This document shows, piece by piece, positions 9,058 through 21,319 of a stretch of DNA of 64,000 nt. The notes beneath the pieces were generated by a model, which searched no databases, was not told the DNA's origin, and saw only the letters and a list, made by a program, of their open reading frames with translations. The stretch comes from Nocardioides zhouii (GTDB lineage Bacteria > Actinomycetota > Actinomycetes > Propionibacteriales > Nocardioidaceae). The position numbers were made by a program, and so were the translations under genes. Location: positions 124,001 to 188,000 of the forward strand of contig NZ_SDWV01000002.1 of NCBI RefSeq assembly GCF_004137345.1, written 5' to 3'. How positions within the stretch are numbered: position 1 is the first letter of the stretch; each line of letters opens with the position of its first letter.

Positions 9058-11033
9058 GCGAGGTTCACCGCCAGGAGTGCCAGGACCACGAGCAGCGCAC
9101 CGGCGAGGACGGACAGGGCATAGGAGCGGACGAAGCCGTTCTGCAGGCGTCGCATCGTGGTGGAGATCCCGCCGACGGCGGACGAGCCGCCCTCGACAGC
9201 CCCGTCGACGCCGACCCGGTCGAACGTCGTCAGGCCACCGACGAGCGAGGCGCCGGGCCGGACCACGACCGCGTCGTTGATCGCGTCGCCGTACAGGTCG
9301 GCACGGGCCGCCCGGGTCGCGAACGACACCTCACGGGGTGCCTCGCGCGGGACGTCGCGCTTGCCGACGAGGAACCAGGCGGTGGCGACACCGACGGCGA
9401 CGACAGCGGTGATGAGGAGCGTGATCACGAGCGCCGGCAGCGGGGGCTCGTAGTGCTCCGCGTGACCGGTGACCGGCTCGAGCCAGGTGACGATCCAGTC
9501 GCCCGCGAGCAGCACGCCGCCGAGCACGGAGAGTGCGGCGAGGACCATCAGCGGGATCGTCATCACCTTGGGCGACTCGTGCGGGTGCACGTCCTTCGCC
9601 CAGCGCTTCTCGGTGAAGAACGTCATCAGCATCAGGCGCGTCATGTAGAACGCCGTGATGCCGGCGCCCAGCATCGCGAGCACGCCCACCAGCAGGTTGT
9701 CGGCCAGGGCCGACTCGATGATCCGGTCCTTGGACCAGAAGCCGGAGAAGCCGGGGAAGCCGATGATCGCGAGGTAGCCCATCGCGAACGTCAGGAAGGT
9801 GACCGGCATCGCCTTGTTGAGACCGCCGTAGTGGCGCATGTCGACGTCGTCGTCCATGCCGTGCATGACCGAGCCGGCGCCAAGGAACATGTTGGCCTTG
9901 AAGAAGCCGTGCGTCAGCAGGTGGAAGATCGCGAAGGGATAGCCCACCGGGCCGAGGCCGGCGGCGAGCATCATGTAGCCGATCTGGCTCATCGTCGAGC
10001 CGGCCAGCGCCTTCTTGATGTCGTCCTTGGCGCAGCCGAGGACCGCACCCCAGAGGAGCGTGACGGTGGCGACGACGACGACCGCGGTCTGCGCGATCGG
10101 CGCGAGCTCGAAGATGAAGTTGGAGCGGACCACGAGGTAGACGCCGGCGGTGACCATCGTCGCCGCGTGGATGAGGGCGGAGACCGGGGTCGGGCCCTCC
10201 ATCGCGTCGAGCAGCCAGGCCTGCAGCGGCACCTGGGCGGACTTGCCGCAGGCCCCGAGGAGGAGGAGCAGGCCGAGTGCGGTCAGGGTGTCCTGCGACG
10301 CGTCGGCCGCGTGCTCGCTGACTCCGGCGAAGTCGGTCGTGCCGTACGTCGCGAACAGCAGTGCGATCGCGAGCGAGAGGCCGATGTCACCGACGCGGTT
10401 GATGACGAAGGCCTTCTTGGCGGCCGCGGCGGCGGACGGCTTGTGCTGCCAGAACCCGATGAGCAGGTACGACGCCAGGCCGACGCCCTCCCAGCCCAGG
10501 AACAGGCCCACGAAGTTCGCCGAGAGGATCAGCGTGAGCATCGCCGCGACGAAGAGGTTGAGGTAGCCGAAGAACCTGCGGCGGCGTACGTCGTGCTCCA
10601 TGTAGCCGATGGCGTAGACGTGGATCAGCGAGCCCACACCGGTGATGAGCAGCAGGAACAGCGCAGCGAGCTGGTCGTAGAGCAGGTCCATGCCGACGCT
10701 GATGGTGCCGGTCTCGAACCAGGTCCAGAGGTGCTGGCCGATCTGGCGCTCCTCGGCACCGCGACCCAGCAGCGCGATGAACAGCACGAGGCTGAGCACG
10801 AACGACGCGGCAGCCGCGGCGGTGCCGACGAGGTGGCCGTGCCTGTCGGCGCTCGCCTTGAGGGAGCCCTGGAGGAACGGGGCGACGCCGAGCAGCAGGA
10901 ACGCGCCGAGCAGCGGCAGCGCGATGACCAGCCACAGCAGGTCGAACACGCCGCCGGCGCCGGTGTCGGGCGCGACCACGGGCGCAGCGCCTCCCTCGGC
11001 CGACAGAAGGACTGAGTGGGACAACAGGTTCAC
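9054..11033 (-). CDS. nuoL: NADH-quinone oxidoreductase subunit L
   Basis: 659 residues, the largest antiporter-like subunit, at the distal end of the membrane arm, with the long lateral amphipathic helix near the C-terminus. Conserved segments include the FVGWEG-like [36 protein letters not shown] and the [16 protein letters not shown] region. The GTG start has AGGGAG upstream; it is 10 bases after the nuoK stop. The N-terminus carries about 25 extra residues before the first helix, which may mean a later start, but no better one with a ribosome site is obvious. Confidence 0.96.
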   Translation of the reverse strand: MNLLSHSVLLSAEGGAAPVVAPDTGAGGVFDLLWLVIALPLLGAFLLLGVAPFLQGSLKASADRHGHLVGTAAAAASFVLSLVLFIALLGRGAEERQIGQHLWTWFETGTISVGMDLLYDQLAALFLLLITGVGSLIHVYAIGYMEHDVRRRRFFGYLNLFVAAMLTLILSANFVGLFLGWEGVGLASYLLIGFWQHKPSAAAAAKKAFVINRVGDIGLSLAIALLFATYGTTDFAGVSEHAADASQDTLTALGLLLLLGACGKSAQVPLQAWLLDAMEGPTPVSALIHAATMVTAGVYLVVRSNFIFELAPIAQTAVVVVATVTLLWGAVLGCAKDDIKKALAGSTMSQIGYMMLAAGLGPVGYPFAIFHLLTHGFFKANMFLGAGSVMHGMDDDVDMRHYGGLNKAMPVTFLTFAMGYLAIIGFPGFSGFWSKDRIIESALADNLLVGVLAMLGAGITAFYMTRLMLMTFFTEKRWAKDVHPHESPKVMTIPLMVLAALSVLGGVLLAGDWIVTWLEPVTGHAEHYEPPLPALVITLLITAVVAVGVATAWFLVGKRDVPREAPREVSFATRAARADLYGDAINDAVVVRPGASLVGGLTTFDRVGVDGAVEGGSSAVGGISTTMRRLQNGFVRSYALSVLAGALLVVLALLAVNLA

Positions 11034-11043
11034 GAGCTCTCCC

Positions 11044-11337
11044 TCAGTACTTCAGCAGGCTGGCGTCGTCGACCGAGGCCGAGCGTCGGGTGCGGAAGAT
11101 GGTCATGATGATCGCGAGTCCGATCACGACCTCGGCAGCAGCCACCACCATCACGAAGAAGGCGGTGATCTGGCCGTCGAGGTTGCCGTGCTGCTTGGCG
11201 AAGGCGACGAACGCGAGGTTGCAGGCGTTGAGCATCAGCTCGACGCACATGAACACGACGAGCGCGTTGCGGCGGGTGAGGACACCCACGCAGCCGATCG
11301 TGAAGAGGATGGCGGACAAGACAACGTACTCAGTCAA
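11044..11337 (-). CDS. nuoK: NADH-quinone oxidoreductase subunit K
   Basis: 97 residues with three membrane helices. The conserved glutamates are in [13 protein letters not shown] and [11 protein letters not shown], needed for proton translocation in the family. The start appears to be TTG, with GAGG seven bases before it. This is unusual among its neighbours, which use overlapping ATG or GTG. About 100 bases upstream, overlapping the nuoJ stop, an ATG begins a near-copy of the first codons of nuoK, and a repeat element lies between the two copies. Confidence 0.93.
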   Translation of the reverse strand: MTEYVVLSAILFTIGCVGVLTRRNALVVFMCVELMLNACNLAFVAFAKQHGNLDGQITAFFVMVVAAAEVVIGLAIIMTIFRTRRSASVDDASLLKY

Positions 11338-11358
11338 GGCACGACCTCTTCGAGGGTC

Positions 11359-11422
11359 GGGGTCCCCGGCGAGTTGTTCGCGGAGGAGCGCAGCGGAGGA
11401 GCGAAGAAGTCGCTGGGGTGGC
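11359..11422. repeat. short interspersed GC-rich repeat, copy 1 (between nuoJ and nuoK)
   Basis: About 64 bases starting GGGGTCCCCGGCGAGTTGTT and ending near TCGCTGGGGTGG. By eye it matches the second copy at 54786-54846 along its whole length with a few substitutions and two 2-base gaps. Inside it GGAGGAGCG occurs twice. It interrupts what would otherwise be a tight nuoJ-nuoK junction, and both copies have the same orientation relative to their flanking genes. Confidence 0.6.
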
Positions 11423-11436
11423 CACGACGTACTGGG

Positions 11437-12252
11437 TCATTTGGTCACGTCCTCTTCGGTGTTCGCCGGAGCGCCGGCCTTGCCGGACGTGTCGGGCGCC
11501 TTGGCCGGGTCGCCGATCTGGGCGGTCACCAGGTCGATGTCGTCAGCCAGCGCGGGCGCCGAGCGCACCGTGCCACGCGCGGCGAGCACACGGGAGACCG
11601 AGGACTCGGCGGCGGTGCCGTCGGGCAGGAGGGCCGGGGTGTCGACCGCGTTGTGGCGGGCGTACACACCGGGCGACGGCAGGGGTCCGGGGTGCTTGCC
11701 GTGGTCACCGAAGTCGCGGATGCGCTGCGCGGCGAGGCTGGCCTGCGTCGCCTTGGGCGTGAGCCGCTCGCGGTGCGCGAGCACCATGGCGCCGAGGACC
11801 GCCGTGATCAGCAGGGCACTGGTCGCCTCGAACGCGAAGACGTAGCGCGAGAACAGGATGTTGGCGATGGCCGGGACGTTGCCACCACTGTTGGCCTCGT
11901 CGAGGCCCACCACCGTGCCGAGCGTGACCTGGCTGACGCCGACCACGAGCACGGTGCCGAAGAGGAGCCCGAGCACGGTCGCCATCGCCCGCTGGCCGCG
12001 GATGGTCTCCACGGTCGAGTCGGAGGCGTCGACGCCGATCAGCATCATCACGAACAGGAAGAGCATGAGGATGGCGCCGGTGTAGACGATGATCTGCACC
12101 GCGAAGAGGAACGGCGCGTCCATGACCGCGTAGAGGAACGCCAGGCTGATCATGACCACGGCCAGGAGCAGCGCGGCGTGCACGGCCTTGCGGACGAACA
12201 GGATGCCGAGGGCGGCGAGCACCATCAGCGGCGCGAGGATCCAGAAGGTCAC
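11437..12252 (-). CDS. nuoJ: NADH-quinone oxidoreductase subunit J
   Basis: 271 residues. Five membrane helices occupy the first 170 residues or so, including [21 protein letters not shown], the conserved NuoJ segment. A hydrophilic C-terminal tail of about 90 residues rich in Ala, Asp and Pro follows; E. coli NuoJ is about 184 residues, and long tails are usual in actinobacteria. The GTG start overlaps the nuoI stop by four bases. The stop overlaps an ATG that resembles a displaced nuoK start. Confidence 0.95.
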   Translation of the reverse strand: MTFWILAPLMVLAALGILFVRKAVHAALLLAVVMISLAFLYAVMDAPFLFAVQIIVYTGAILMLFLFVMMLIGVDASDSTVETIRGQRAMATVLGLLFGTVLVVGVSQVTLGTVVGLDEANSGGNVPAIANILFSRYVFAFEATSALLITAVLGAMVLAHRERLTPKATQASLAAQRIRDFGDHGKHPGPLPSPGVYARHNAVDTPALLPDGTAAESSVSRVLAARGTVRSAPALADDIDLVTAQIGDPAKAPDTSGKAGAPANTEEDVTK

Positions 12253-12794
12253 CGGGTCGTCCCCCTGTAGTAGTCGCCCTCGTCGTCGCCGAGGCGCATC
12301 GGGTGCGGCGGCTGCTCCATGCCGGGCAGCAGCGGCGCCAGCAGGTCGGACTTCTCGTAGATGAGGTCGGCGCGGTTGTTGTCGGCCAGCTCGTACTCGT
12401 TGGTCATCGTCAGCGCACGGGTCGGGCATGCCTCGATGCACAGGCCGCAGAGGATGCAGCGCAGGTAGTTGATCTGGTAGACGCGGCCGTAGCGCTCGCC
12501 GGGGCTGAAGCGCTCCCCGTCGGGACCGTCGGAGTTGGACGCACCCTCGACGTAGATCGCGTCGGCAGGACAGGCCCACGCGCACAGCTCGCAGCCGATG
12601 CACTTCTCCAGGCCGTCGGGCCAGCGGTTGAGCTGGTGGCGGCCGTGGAAGCGCGGCGCGGTCGGGAGCTTCTCGAAGGGGTACTGCTCGGTGACGACCT
12701 TCTTGAACATCGTCCGGAACGTGACCCCGAAGCCCGCGATCGGGTCCCAGAGGCTTTCCTTGATGCCCTTGGAATCCTTGCCAGACTCACTCAT
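12249..12794 (-). CDS. nuoI: NADH-quinone oxidoreductase subunit I, ferredoxin-type
   Basis: 181 residues of the peripheral arm, carrying two 4Fe-4S clusters (N6a, N6b). Both ligand motifs are visible: [12 protein letters not shown] and [12 protein letters not shown]. The start MSESGKD was chosen because it overlaps the nuoH end by eight bases (ATGAGTGA); the longer frame adds an arginine-rich stretch that is only nuoH DNA in another frame. Passes electrons from NuoG towards NuoB. Confidence 0.96.
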   Translation of the reverse strand: MSESGKDSKGIKESLWDPIAGFGVTFRTMFKKVVTEQYPFEKLPTAPRFHGRHQLNRWPDGLEKCIGCELCAWACPADAIYVEGASNSDGPDGERFSPGERYGRVYQINYLRCILCGLCIEACPTRALTMTNEYELADNNRADLIYEKSDLLAPLLPGMEQPPHPMRLGDDEGDYYRGTTR

Positions 12795-14127
12795 GGTTCT
12801 CCTCCGCTGAAGCGGTGACGGTGGTGCGGCCCGAGGCGAACGACAGCGGCTCGGCAGCACCGCGTACGGCGCCTCCCGCCGGCATCGGGGGGACGGGGAA
12901 CCCGCCCGCGAACGCGTCGTGCGGCTCCTGGCTGACCTCGACCGGCTCGCTGTCGTCCTTGCCCTCGCCGACGAACATCAGCGCGACGGTCAGGACGAGC
13001 AGCACGGCGATCGCGGCCACGAGGTAGGAGCGGTTGATGCCGTTGTCCGCCTCGAGCGAGATGACGCGGATGGTGGCGACGGCGACGGTCCAGGCCAGCG
13101 AGACCGGGATCAGGACCTTCCAGCCGAGAGCCATGAACTGGTCGTAGCGCATGCGGGGCAGCGAGCCGCGCAGCCAGACGAACAGGAAGATGAAGATGAA
13201 CATCTTGCTGAAGAACCAGAGCAGGGGCCAGTAGCCGGTGTTGGCGCCCTCCCACACGTTCTCGATGCCCCACGGAGCTGCCCAGCCGCCGAGGAACAGC
13301 GTCGTGGCGATCGCGGACACGGTCGCGAGGTTGATGTACTCGGCCAGGAAGAACAGCGCGAACTTGAGGCTGGAGTACTCGGTGTGGAAGCCGCCGACCA
13401 GCTCGCCCTCAGCCTCGGGGAGGTCGAAGGGGGCGCGGTTGGTCTCGCCGATCATCGCGATGACGTAGATGACGAACGACGGCATCAGGATCAGGCCGAA
13501 CCACAGGCGGTCCTGGGCCGCGACGATCTCCGACGTCGACATCGAGCCGGCGTAGAGGAAGACCGCGACCAGCGCGAGGCCCATCGCGACCTCGTAGGAG
13601 ATCATCTGCGCGCTCGAGCGCAGGCCGCCGAGCAGGGAGTACGTCGAGCCGGAGGACCAGCCGCCGAGGACGATGCCGTAGATCCCGATCGAGGCGATCG
13701 CGAGCATGAAGAGCACGGCGACCGGCATGTCGGTCAGCTGCAGTGGCGTGCGGTGGCCGAAGAAGTTCACCTCGGGACCGAGCGGGATGACTGCCCACGT
13801 GATGAACGCCGGCACGACCGCGATGATCGGCGCCAGCAGGAAGACGACCTTGTCGGCCGCCTTGGGGATGATGTCCTCCTTCAGCGCCAGCTTCACGCCG
13901 TCGGCGAGCGACTGCAGCAGGCCGAAGGGGCCGTGCACGTTGGGACCGACGCGGTGCTGCATCCGGGCCACCACCCGGCGCTCGAACCAGATGTTGAAGA
14001 GCGTGAGCAGCACGAGGATCAGGAAGATGAAGACGGCCTTGAGGAGGATGACCCACCACGGGTCCTGGCCGAACGCGGCCAGCTCGGTCTCGGGCAGGTC
14101 CGCGGCGAACGGCACGAGGCTCATCAT
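12787..14127 (-). CDS. nuoH: NADH-quinone oxidoreductase subunit H
   Basis: 446 residues with eight or more membrane helices. NuoH forms the quinone entry site with NuoB and NuoD. Conserved segments: [21 protein letters not shown] and the acidic loop [20 protein letters not shown]-terminal hydrophilic tail of about 60 residues is longer than in E. coli (325 residues), as seen in other actinobacteria. The start overlaps the nuoG stop by four bases (ATGA); the second ATG one codon later is equally possible. Confidence 0.96.
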   Translation of the reverse strand: MMSLVPFAADLPETELAAFGQDPWWVILLKAVFIFLILVLLTLFNIWFERRVVARMQHRVGPNVHGPFGLLQSLADGVKLALKEDIIPKAADKVVFLLAPIIAVVPAFITWAVIPLGPEVNFFGHRTPLQLTDMPVAVLFMLAIASIGIYGIVLGGWSSGSTYSLLGGLRSSAQMISYEVAMGLALVAVFLYAGSMSTSEIVAAQDRLWFGLILMPSFVIYVIAMIGETNRAPFDLPEAEGELVGGFHTEYSSLKFALFFLAEYINLATVSAIATTLFLGGWAAPWGIENVWEGANTGYWPLLWFFSKMFIFIFLFVWLRGSLPRMRYDQFMALGWKVLIPVSLAWTVAVATIRVISLEADNGINRSYLVAAIAVLLVLTVALMFVGEGKDDSEPVEVSQEPHDAFAGGFPVPPMPAGGAVRGAAEPLSFASGRTTVTASAEENHE

Positions 14128-16568
14128 TGCTGGGCTCCCTTCACGGTGACCGAGCTGCCGGGCGAGGCCAGCTCGGCGAGGACTCCGCGGCCGAAGGACC
14201 GGGCCGGGACCCAGACCACGCCGTCGGGCAGGTCGGCGACCGCGACCGGCAGCGTGACACTGCCGCGGTCACCGGTGACGGTGGCGAGCTGGTCGCGACC
14301 GGGCTCACCCTCGAGCATGCCGAAGACCGACTCGTACGCCGCCCGGTTGAGCCGGACGACCGGGGTCCGGGCGGTGGCGCGGAGGTGCACCTCGCCGTCC
14401 TGCATCGACCCGAGGTCGATGAGCTGCTTCCAGGTGGCGAGCGTGAAGGAGTCGGCCTTGGGTGCCTTGCCGACGCGCGGCGCCTTGCCCGCGTCGTGCG
14501 CCGGGCGGGCGCCGTCCCACGGGCCGAGGGCCTGCATCTCGGCACGCACCTCGCCGACCGTACGGAAGCCGAGCGGCGCGCCCTGGCCGAGCGCGGCCAG
14601 CTCGTCGGCGATGCCGGACAGGATCCGCAGGTCGGGCAGCGACGCCGGGTTGGTGAAGACGGCGTCGAAGTCGCGCGCGCGTCCGTCCCAGGTGACGAAG
14701 GTGCCGGCCTTGTCGGTCATCGGGGCGACCGGCAGGACGACGTCGGCCACCCGGGTCACGCCGGTGGCCCGCAGCTCGAGGCTCACCACGAAGCCGGCCG
14801 CGTCGAGCGCCGCGCGGAAGGCAGCGGGGTCGGCCGTGTCGTCGGGGTCGACGCCGGCGACGACCAGGCCCCCGAGGTCACCCTTGGCGAGCGCGGCGAC
14901 GATGGCGTTGCCGTCGCGGCCGACCTTGGCGGGCAGCGACTCCACGCCCCAGGCGGCGGCCACGTCGACGCGGGCCGAGGCCTCGGCGAGCGGTCGGCCA
15001 CCGGGCAGCAGGTTGGGCAGGGCGCCGGCCTCGACCGCACCGCGGTCACCAGCACGCCGCGGGACCCACGCCAGGCGGGCGCCGGTCCGGGCGGCCAGGT
15101 CGGCCGCGGCCGACAGGGCGCCGTGGGTGCCGGCGAGGCGCTCGCCGACGAGGATGACCGCGTCCTTCGAGACGCCGTGCTCGGCGTCGGCGAGCGAGGC
15201 GATGACCTCGGCCTCGGTGCCGGGAACGGCGGGCACGAGGCGGCCCTTCATCTTCTGCAGGCCGCGCGAGGTCCACGGTGCGACGGACACGACCTGCGTA
15301 CGACCCTGGCGGGCCGCCTTGCGCAGCCGCAGGAAGATCGTCGCCGCCTCGTCCTCGGGCTCGAGACCCAGCAGCACCACGACGGGTGCGGCCTCGAGGT
15401 CGGCGTACGTCACGCCGCCGGACAGCGCGACGTGCGAGGCCAGGAACGAGGCCTCCTCGGCGCTGTGCGGGCGGGCGCGGAAGTCGACGTCGTTGGTCTG
15501 GAGCGCCACGCGGGCGAACTTGGCGTAGGCGTACGCGTCCTCGGCGGTCAGCCGACCACCGGTGAGGACGGCGCCGGCACCGGCGTCACGCAGGCCGCGG
15601 GCCGCGACCGCGAAGGCCTCGGTCCACGACGCGGGCCGGAGCTCTCCGTCCTCGCGGACCTGCGGGTAGGTGATCCGGTCGTCGACCTGGGAGTAGCGGA
15701 ACGCGAAGCGGTCCTTGTCGCTGATCCACTCCTCGTTGATCTCGGGCTCGTTGCCGGCGAGACGACGCATCACCTTGCCGCGACGGTGGTCGATCCGGAT
15801 CGCGGCGCCACAGGCGTCGTGCTCGGCAACACCCGGCGTCGAGACCAGGTCGAAGGGGCGCGAGCGGAAGCGGTAGTCGGCCGAGGTGAGCGCGCCCACC
15901 GGGCAGATCTGGATGGCGTTGCCGGAGAAGTAGCTCTCGAAGGGCTCGCGCTCGTAGATCGCGACCTGCTGCAGCGCGCCGCGCTCGGCCAGGGCGATGA
16001 ACGGGTCGCCGGCGACCTGCTCGGAGAAGCGGGTGCAGCGGGCGCACAGCACGCAGCGCTCGCGGTCGAGCAGCACCTGGGCGGAGATGTTGATCGGCTT
16101 GGGGAAGGTGCGCTTCACACCGCCGGACTCGGCGAAGCGGCTCTCGCCGCGGCCGTTGCTCATCGCCTGGTTCTGCAGGGGGCACTCGCCGCCCTTGTCG
16201 CAGACGGGGCAGTCGAGCGGGTGGTTGATCAGCAGGAACTCCATGACGCCCTGCTGGGCCTTGTCGGCCACCTCGCTGGTCGCCTGGGTGTTGACGACCA
16301 TGCCCTCGGCGACCGGCAGCGTGCAGGACGCCTGCGGCTTGGGGAAGCCGCGGCCGTTGCCCGCGTCCGGGATGTCGACCAGGCACTGGCGGCAGGCGCC
16401 GACCGGGTCGAGCAGCGGGTGGTCGCAGAACCGCGGGATCTGCACGCCGACCTGCTCGGCCGCACGGATCACCAGGGTGTCCTTGGGGACGCTCACCTGG
16501 ACGCCGTCGATGGTCAGCGTGACCAGGTCGGTGTCAACCGTGTCGGGCGCCTTGTCGGTGGTCGTCAT
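14124..16568 (-). CDS. nuoG: NADH-quinone oxidoreductase subunit G
   Basis: 814 residues. The N-terminal third binds the iron-sulfur clusters: [15 protein letters not shown] (2Fe-2S), a His-Cys set in [15 protein letters not shown], and CVLCARC with downstream CPVGAL for 4Fe-4S. The rest is the molybdopterin-oxidoreductase-like domain found in all NuoG proteins, without an active metal site. It transfers electrons between NuoF/E and NuoI. The start overlaps the nuoF stop by four bases; the stop overlaps nuoH. Confidence 0.96.
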   Translation of the reverse strand: MTTTDKAPDTVDTDLVTLTIDGVQVSVPKDTLVIRAAEQVGVQIPRFCDHPLLDPVGACRQCLVDIPDAGNGRGFPKPQASCTLPVAEGMVVNTQATSEVADKAQQGVMEFLLINHPLDCPVCDKGGECPLQNQAMSNGRGESRFAESGGVKRTFPKPINISAQVLLDRERCVLCARCTRFSEQVAGDPFIALAERGALQQVAIYEREPFESYFSGNAIQICPVGALTSADYRFRSRPFDLVSTPGVAEHDACGAAIRIDHRRGKVMRRLAGNEPEINEEWISDKDRFAFRYSQVDDRITYPQVREDGELRPASWTEAFAVAARGLRDAGAGAVLTGGRLTAEDAYAYAKFARVALQTNDVDFRARPHSAEEASFLASHVALSGGVTYADLEAAPVVVLLGLEPEDEAATIFLRLRKAARQGRTQVVSVAPWTSRGLQKMKGRLVPAVPGTEAEVIASLADAEHGVSKDAVILVGERLAGTHGALSAAADLAARTGARLAWVPRRAGDRGAVEAGALPNLLPGGRPLAEASARVDVAAAWGVESLPAKVGRDGNAIVAALAKGDLGGLVVAGVDPDDTADPAAFRAALDAAGFVVSLELRATGVTRVADVVLPVAPMTDKAGTFVTWDGRARDFDAVFTNPASLPDLRILSGIADELAALGQGAPLGFRTVGEVRAEMQALGPWDGARPAHDAGKAPRVGKAPKADSFTLATWKQLIDLGSMQDGEVHLRATARTPVVRLNRAAYESVFGMLEGEPGRDQLATVTGDRGSVTLPVAVADLPDGVVWVPARSFGRGVLAELASPGSSVTVKGAQQ

Positions 16569-17875
16569 GCGTCAGCTCCGACAGGTGAGAAGACGGTCGA
16601 TGCGGCGTGGTCGAACGGGCAGCCGCCGTGGGACAGGTGCGCGAGGTACTCGTCGCGGAAGTGCTGGATCGAGCTCGAGATCGGACTGGTGGCGCCGTCG
16701 CCGAGCGCGCAGAACGACCGGCCCAGGATGTTGTCGCACTGGTCGAGGAGCAGGTCGAGGTCGGCCTCGCTGCCCTGCCCCTTCTCGAGCCGGGCGAGGG
16801 TCTGCGTCAGCCACCACGTGCCCTCGCGGCACGGGGTGCACTTGCCGCAGGACTCGTGCTTGTAGAACTCGGTCCAACGCAGCACGGCCCGTACGACGCA
16901 GGTGGTCTCGTCGAAGAGCTGCAGGGCGCGGGTGCCGAGCATCGAGCCGGCCGCACCGACCGACTCGAAGTCGAGCGGCACGTCGAGGTGCTCGGGCGTC
17001 AGGAGCGGGGTGCTCGATCCGCCGGGCGTCCAGAACTTCAGCTCGTGGCCCTCGCGCATGCCGCCGGCCAGGTCGATCAGCTCGCGCAGCGTGATGCCCA
17101 GCGGGGCTTCGTACTGGCCGGGCTTGGTCACGTGGCCCGAGAGGCTGAAGATGCCGTAGCCGTTGGACTTCTCGGTGCCCATGCCGGCGAACCAGGCAGC
17201 GCCGTGGTTGATGATGCTCGGCACGGAGGCGATCGACTCGACGTTGTTGATGACCGTCGGGCTGGCGTAGAGGCCGGCGACCGCGGGGAACGGCGGACGC
17301 AGGCGCGGCTGGCCGCGGCGGCCCTCGAGCCCCTCGAGCAGCGCAGTCTCCTCACCGCAGATGTACGCGCCGGCACCGGCGTGGACGATCAGGTCCAGGT
17401 CGTAGCCCGAGCCGTGGATGTTCTTGCCGAGATGGCCCGCGAGGTAGGCCTCCTGCACCGCACGCTGGAGCCGACGGATGACGTGGATGATCTCGCCGCG
17501 GACGTAGATGAACGCGGTGTTGGCGCGGATGGCGTACGAGCTGATGATCACGCCCTCGACCAGCGTGTGCGGGCTGGCGAGCATGAGCGGGGTGTCCTTG
17601 CAGGTGCCCGGCTCGGACTCGTCGGCGTTGACGACGAGGTACTTCGGCTTCGGGTTGTCCTGCGGGATGAAGCCCCACTTCATGCCGGTGGGGAAGCCCG
17701 CGCCGCCGCGGCCGCGCAGGCCCGACTCCTTGACGGCGTTGATCACGTCGTCGGGGGCCATCGCGAAGGCCTTGTCGAGGGCGGCGTAGCCACCGTGCTC
17801 CTCGTACGACGCCAGGGTCCAGGCGCGCTCGGCGTCCCAGTTGTCCGTGAGGACCGGGGTGAGCATGTCCGTCAC
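16565..17875 (-). CDS. nuoF: NADH-quinone oxidoreductase subunit F, NADH-binding
   Basis: 436 residues. FMN and NADH sites are in [13 protein letters not shown] and [19 protein letters not shown], and the N3 4Fe-4S ligands are in [11 protein letters not shown] with a later cysteine in [10 protein letters not shown]. This subunit is where NADH delivers electrons. The chosen GTG start has AAGGGAG seven bases upstream and overlaps the nuoE stop by four bases; an ATG three codons later is possible. Longer open frames upstream are shadows of nuoE. Confidence 0.96.
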   Translation of the reverse strand: MTDMLTPVLTDNWDAERAWTLASYEEHGGYAALDKAFAMAPDDVINAVKESGLRGRGGAGFPTGMKWGFIPQDNPKPKYLVVNADESEPGTCKDTPLMLASPHTLVEGVIISSYAIRANTAFIYVRGEIIHVIRRLQRAVQEAYLAGHLGKNIHGSGYDLDLIVHAGAGAYICGEETALLEGLEGRRGQPRLRPPFPAVAGLYASPTVINNVESIASVPSIINHGAAWFAGMGTEKSNGYGIFSLSGHVTKPGQYEAPLGITLRELIDLAGGMREGHELKFWTPGGSSTPLLTPEHLDVPLDFESVGAAGSMLGTRALQLFDETTCVVRAVLRWTEFYKHESCGKCTPCREGTWWLTQTLARLEKGQGSEADLDLLLDQCDNILGRSFCALGDGATSPISSSIQHFRDEYLAHLSHGGCPFDHAASTVFSPVGADA

Positions 17876-18603
17876 TGGTCGTCTCCCTTGGTCGATGCCG
17901 CCGTGGCGTCCTGGCCGGTCGTGTCCGTGCCCGCCGTCCAGCCGTTCTCGCGGGCGATCCTGAGGCCGACCAGCGACGGTGCTCCGGCCGCGGGGCCCTC
18001 GTCGGCACGGTCGTCGGGGAAGCCGGCGAGCACGCGCTCGGCCTCGCGCCAGGTGCCCAGCCGCGGCCCGCGGGTGGAGTGGACCTCCGTACCGGCGCGC
18101 AGGTCGTCGACGACCTGGATGGCCGACTCGGGGGTCTGGTTGTCCATGAACTCCCAGTTGACCATCATCACCGGGGCGTAGTCGCAGGCCGCGTTGCACT
18201 CGATGTGCTCGAGGGTGACCTTGCCGTCCTCGGTGGTCTCGTCGTTGCCGACGTCGAGGTGGTCCTTGAGACGCTCGAAGATCAGGTCGCCGCCCATCAC
18301 CGCGCACAGCGTGTTGGTGCACACCCCGACGTGGTAGTCGCCGACCGGCTTGCGCTTGTACATCGTGTAGAAGGTCGCCACGCCGTTGACCTCGGCGGCG
18401 CTGATGCCGAGGACCTCGGCGCACGCCTCGATGCCCTCGGGGGTGATCCGGCCCTCGACGGACTGCACGAGGTGCAGCATCGGGAGCAGCCCGGAGCGAG
18501 CCTCGGGGTAGCGGGCCGCGATCTCGCGCAGCTCGTCCCAGGTCTTCTGGTCCAGGCCCGCGCGCTCGAGGCTGTTGTCTCCCGGATTGGTGTCCACACT
18601 CAT
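17872..18603 (-). CDS. nuoE: NADH-quinone oxidoreductase subunit E
   Basis: 243 residues. A thioredoxin-like 2Fe-2S protein (N1a): the ligand cysteines are in CTNTLC and CNAAC. The C-terminal 80 residues are a low-complexity Ala/Asp/Gly tail beyond the usual 160-180 residue core, as in other actinobacteria. The ATG overlaps the nuoD stop by four bases and the stop overlaps nuoF. Confidence 0.96.
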   Translation of the reverse strand: MSVDTNPGDNSLERAGLDQKTWDELREIAARYPEARSGLLPMLHLVQSVEGRITPEGIEACAEVLGISAAEVNGVATFYTMYKRKPVGDYHVGVCTNTLCAVMGGDLIFERLKDHLDVGNDETTEDGKVTLEHIECNAACDYAPVMMVNWEFMDNQTPESAIQVVDDLRAGTEVHSTRGPRLGTWREAERVLAGFPDDRADEGPAAGAPSLVGLRIARENGWTAGTDTTGQDATAASTKGDDQ

Positions 18604-19940
18604 CGGTCGACTCCTCCCATGACGGGGTCGATGGAGGCGATGGCGACGATGACATCGGCGACCATGCCGCCCTCGCTCATCACGCTCGTTGCCTGCAGGT
18701 TGGTGAACGACGGGTCGCGGAAGTGCGCGCGGAAGGGGCGCGTACCGCCGTCGGAGACCACATGCGCGCCGAGCTCGCCGCGCGGCGACTCGATCGGGAC
18801 GTAGGCCTGACCTGCCGGGACCCGGAAGCCCTCGGTGACCAGCTTGAAGTGGTGGATCAGCGCCTCCATCGACTCACCCATGATGTGGCGGATGTGGTCG
18901 AGGCTGTTGCCCATGCCGTCACTGCCGATCGCGAGCTGGCTGGGCCAGGCGATCTTCTTGTCACCGACCATGACGGGCGCACCCTCGAGGCCGGCGAGCC
19001 GGTCGACGGCCTGCTCGACGATCTTGAGCGACTCCCACATCTCGTCGAGCCGGATCCGGAAGCGACCGTACGAGTCGCTCGTGTCCCAGGTCTGGACCTC
19101 GAAGTCGTAGTCCTCGTAGCCGCTGTAGGGCTGGGTCTTGCGGAGGTCCCACGCGTAGCCGGTCGAGCGGAGCACCGGACCGGTGAGGCCGAGCGCCATG
19201 CACCCGGCCAGGTCGAGGTGGCCGACGCCCTCGAGGCGTCCCTTGAAGATCGGGTTGGCGTTGCAGAGGGCGGCGTACTCGGGCAGGCGCTTCTTCATCA
19301 GGACGATGAAGTCGCGGATCTCGTCAAGGGCGCCGGGAGGCAGGTCCTGGGCGACACCGCCGGGGCGGATGAAGCCGTGGTTCATCCGGAGGCCGGTGAT
19401 GAGCTCGAACAGGTCGAGCACGAGCTCGCGCTCGCGGAACCCGATGGTCATCACGGTCAGGGCACCGATCTCCATGCCGCCGGTGGCGATCGCGACGAGG
19501 TGGGAGGAGATCCGGTTGAGCTCCATCAGGAGCACGCGCATGACCTGCGCCTTCTCCGGGATGTCGTCCTCGATGTCGAGCAGCCGCTCGACGCCGAGGA
19601 CGTAGGTCGCCTCGTTGTAGAACGGGGAGAGGTAGTCCATCCGGGTGCAGAAGGTCACGCCCTGCACCCAGGAGCGGTACTCCATGTTCTTCTCGATGCC
19701 GGTGTGGAGGTAGCCGATGCCGCACCGCGCCTCGGTGACGGTCTCGCCCTCCAGCTCGAGGATGAGTCGGAGCACGCCGTGGGTGGACGGGTGCTGCGGG
19801 CCCATGTTGACCACGACCCGCTCCTCGGCGGACTCGCCGATGCTCTGGGTGATCGAGTCCCAGTCCTGGCCCGTGACGGTGAAGACCTTGCCCTGGCTGG
19901 TGTCGCCGGGCGCTGCGTAGAAGTCTTGTTCTGTCGTCAT
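18600..19940 (-). CDS. nuoD: NADH-quinone oxidoreductase subunit D
   Basis: 446 residues of the 49-kDa type, related to the large subunit of NiFe hydrogenases. [12 protein letters not shown] near residue 50 and [14 protein letters not shown] are signature segments; quinone binds in the cavity between this subunit and NuoB. The start shares one base with the nuoC stop (TGATG). Confidence 0.97.
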   Translation of the reverse strand: MTTEQDFYAAPGDTSQGKVFTVTGQDWDSITQSIGESAEERVVVNMGPQHPSTHGVLRLILELEGETVTEARCGIGYLHTGIEKNMEYRSWVQGVTFCTRMDYLSPFYNEATYVLGVERLLDIEDDIPEKAQVMRVLLMELNRISSHLVAIATGGMEIGALTVMTIGFRERELVLDLFELITGLRMNHGFIRPGGVAQDLPPGALDEIRDFIVLMKKRLPEYAALCNANPIFKGRLEGVGHLDLAGCMALGLTGPVLRSTGYAWDLRKTQPYSGYEDYDFEVQTWDTSDSYGRFRIRLDEMWESLKIVEQAVDRLAGLEGAPVMVGDKKIAWPSQLAIGSDGMGNSLDHIRHIMGESMEALIHHFKLVTEGFRVPAGQAYVPIESPRGELGAHVVSDGGTRPFRAHFRDPSFTNLQATSVMSEGGMVADVIVAIASIDPVMGGVDR

Positions 19941-20758
19941 CAGTTGTAGCTCCTGCGCTGGTCGGGCGGAGGGATGGAACCGCCCTTGTACTCCACGGGG
20001 ATGCCGCCGAGGGGGTAGTCCTTGCGCTGCGGGTGGCCGGGCCAGTCGTCCGGCATGAGCACCCGGGTCAGAGCGGGGTGACCGTCGAAGATCAGCCCGA
20101 ACATGTCGTACGTCTCGCGCTCGTGCCAGTCGAGGGTGGGGTAGATGCTCACCAGGCTGGGGACGTGCGGGTCGCTGTCCGGCACGGAGACCTCGACGCG
20201 GATCCGACGGTTGTGGGTCATCGAGGTGAAGTGGTAGACCGCGTGCAGCTCGCGGCCGGCGTCGTCGGGGTAGTGCACCCCGCTGACGCCGGAGCAGAAC
20301 TCGAAGCGCAGCGCCTCGTCGTCGCGCAGCATCTGCGCGACGAAGGGCAGGTCCTCGCGGCGTACGTGGAAGGTGATCTCGCCGCGGTGGACCACGACGC
20401 TCTCGATCGCCGAGGTGAGGTCGGTGGACCCGAGCCGCGCCTCGAGCGCGTCGGAGACCTCGTCGAACCAGCCGCCGTAGGGCTTCTGGGTGGGCGTCGG
20501 GAAGACCTTGGCGCTGACCAGGCCGCCGTAGCCGGAGGTGTCGCCGGTGCCGGACGTGCCGAACATGCCGTGGCGTACGCCGACCGCGCGGACCTCGCCG
20601 GTCGGCGCCGGCACGTTCTCCGGGGACTGCTCGGGCGCGGCCTGCTCGACACCGGTGCCGGTGCCCGTCTTGTCCTTGGCCGCCTCGAGGTTGCGCTCCT
20701 CGGCGGGCCGGGCGGACTCGTTCTTGTCGGACTTGTCGTCGGTCTTGTCGTCGGTCAC
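19940..20758 (-). CDS. nuoC: NADH-quinone oxidoreductase subunit C
   Basis: 272 residues. The C-terminal half is the 30-kDa-subunit domain, with [17 protein letters not shown] and [22 protein letters not shown] sequence. The first 60 residues are a highly charged, Lys/Asp/Glu-rich extension without clear fold, followed by a Gly-rich stretch; this extension is actinobacterial. The GTG start overlaps the nuoB stop by four bases. Confidence 0.95.
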   Translation of the reverse strand: MTDDKTDDKSDKNESARPAEERNLEAAKDKTGTGTGVEQAAPEQSPENVPAPTGEVRAVGVRHGMFGTSGTGDTSGYGGLVSAKVFPTPTQKPYGGWFDEVSDALEARLGSTDLTSAIESVVVHRGEITFHVRREDLPFVAQMLRDDEALRFEFCSGVSGVHYPDDAGRELHAVYHFTSMTHNRRIRVEVSVPDSDPHVPSLVSIYPTLDWHERETYDMFGLIFDGHPALTRVLMPDDWPGHPQRKDYPLGGIPVEYKGGSIPPPDQRRSYN

Positions 20759-21309
20759 CGCAGCAGGCCCTTCATCTCCGAGGTGGGCAGCGCGCGCAGG
20801 GCCGCGGTCTCGAGCTCGGCGATCTGGTTCGTGCGGTTCACGCCCAGCTTGGTGGCCTGCACCTGGTCGTGGAGCTTGAGGATCGCGTCGATCAGCATCT
20901 CCGGGCGCGGCGGGCAGCCGGGGAGGTACATGTCGACGGGGACGACGTGGTCGACGCCCTGGACGACGGCGTAGTTGTTGAACATGCCGCCCGACGAGGC
21001 GCAGACACCCATCGCGATCACCCACTTGGGCTCAGGCATCTGGTCGTAGATCTGGCGCAGGACGGGGGCCATCTTCTGGCTGACGCGACCGGCGACGATC
21101 ATCAGGTCGGCCTGGCGCGGGCTGGCCCGGAAGACCTCCATGCCGAAGCGCGCGAGGTCGTACTTCGGGCCGCCGGTGGTCATCATCTCGATGGCGCAGC
21201 AGGCCAGGCCGAAGGTGGCGGGCCAGAACGACGCCTTGCGCATGTAGCCGGCGACGCCCTCGACCGTGGTGAGCAGGACGCCGCTCGGCAGCTTCTCTTC
21301 GAGTCCCAT
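20755..21309 (-). CDS. nuoB: NADH-quinone oxidoreductase subunit B
   Basis: 184 residues. It binds cluster N2, the last before quinone: ligands are the adjacent cysteines in GLACCAIEM, one in GVCASSGG and one in PGCPPRPEM. All are present. It starts 10 bases after nuoA. Length is typical. Confidence 0.97.
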   Translation of the reverse strand: MGLEEKLPSGVLLTTVEGVAGYMRKASFWPATFGLACCAIEMMTTGGPKYDLARFGMEVFRASPRQADLMIVAGRVSQKMAPVLRQIYDQMPEPKWVIAMGVCASSGGMFNNYAVVQGVDHVVPVDMYLPGCPPRPEMLIDAILKLHDQVQATKLGVNRTNQIAELETAALRALPTSEMKGLLR

Positions 21310-21319
21310 GGTGTTTCCC

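Noticed and set aside
5972..15528. Long open frames on the plus strand opposite nuoN to nuoG (up to about 900 codons)
   Set aside because: They are antisense shadows of strongly recognisable genes, arginine/histidine/aspartate-rich with no family pattern, caused by the high GC content at third codon positions.
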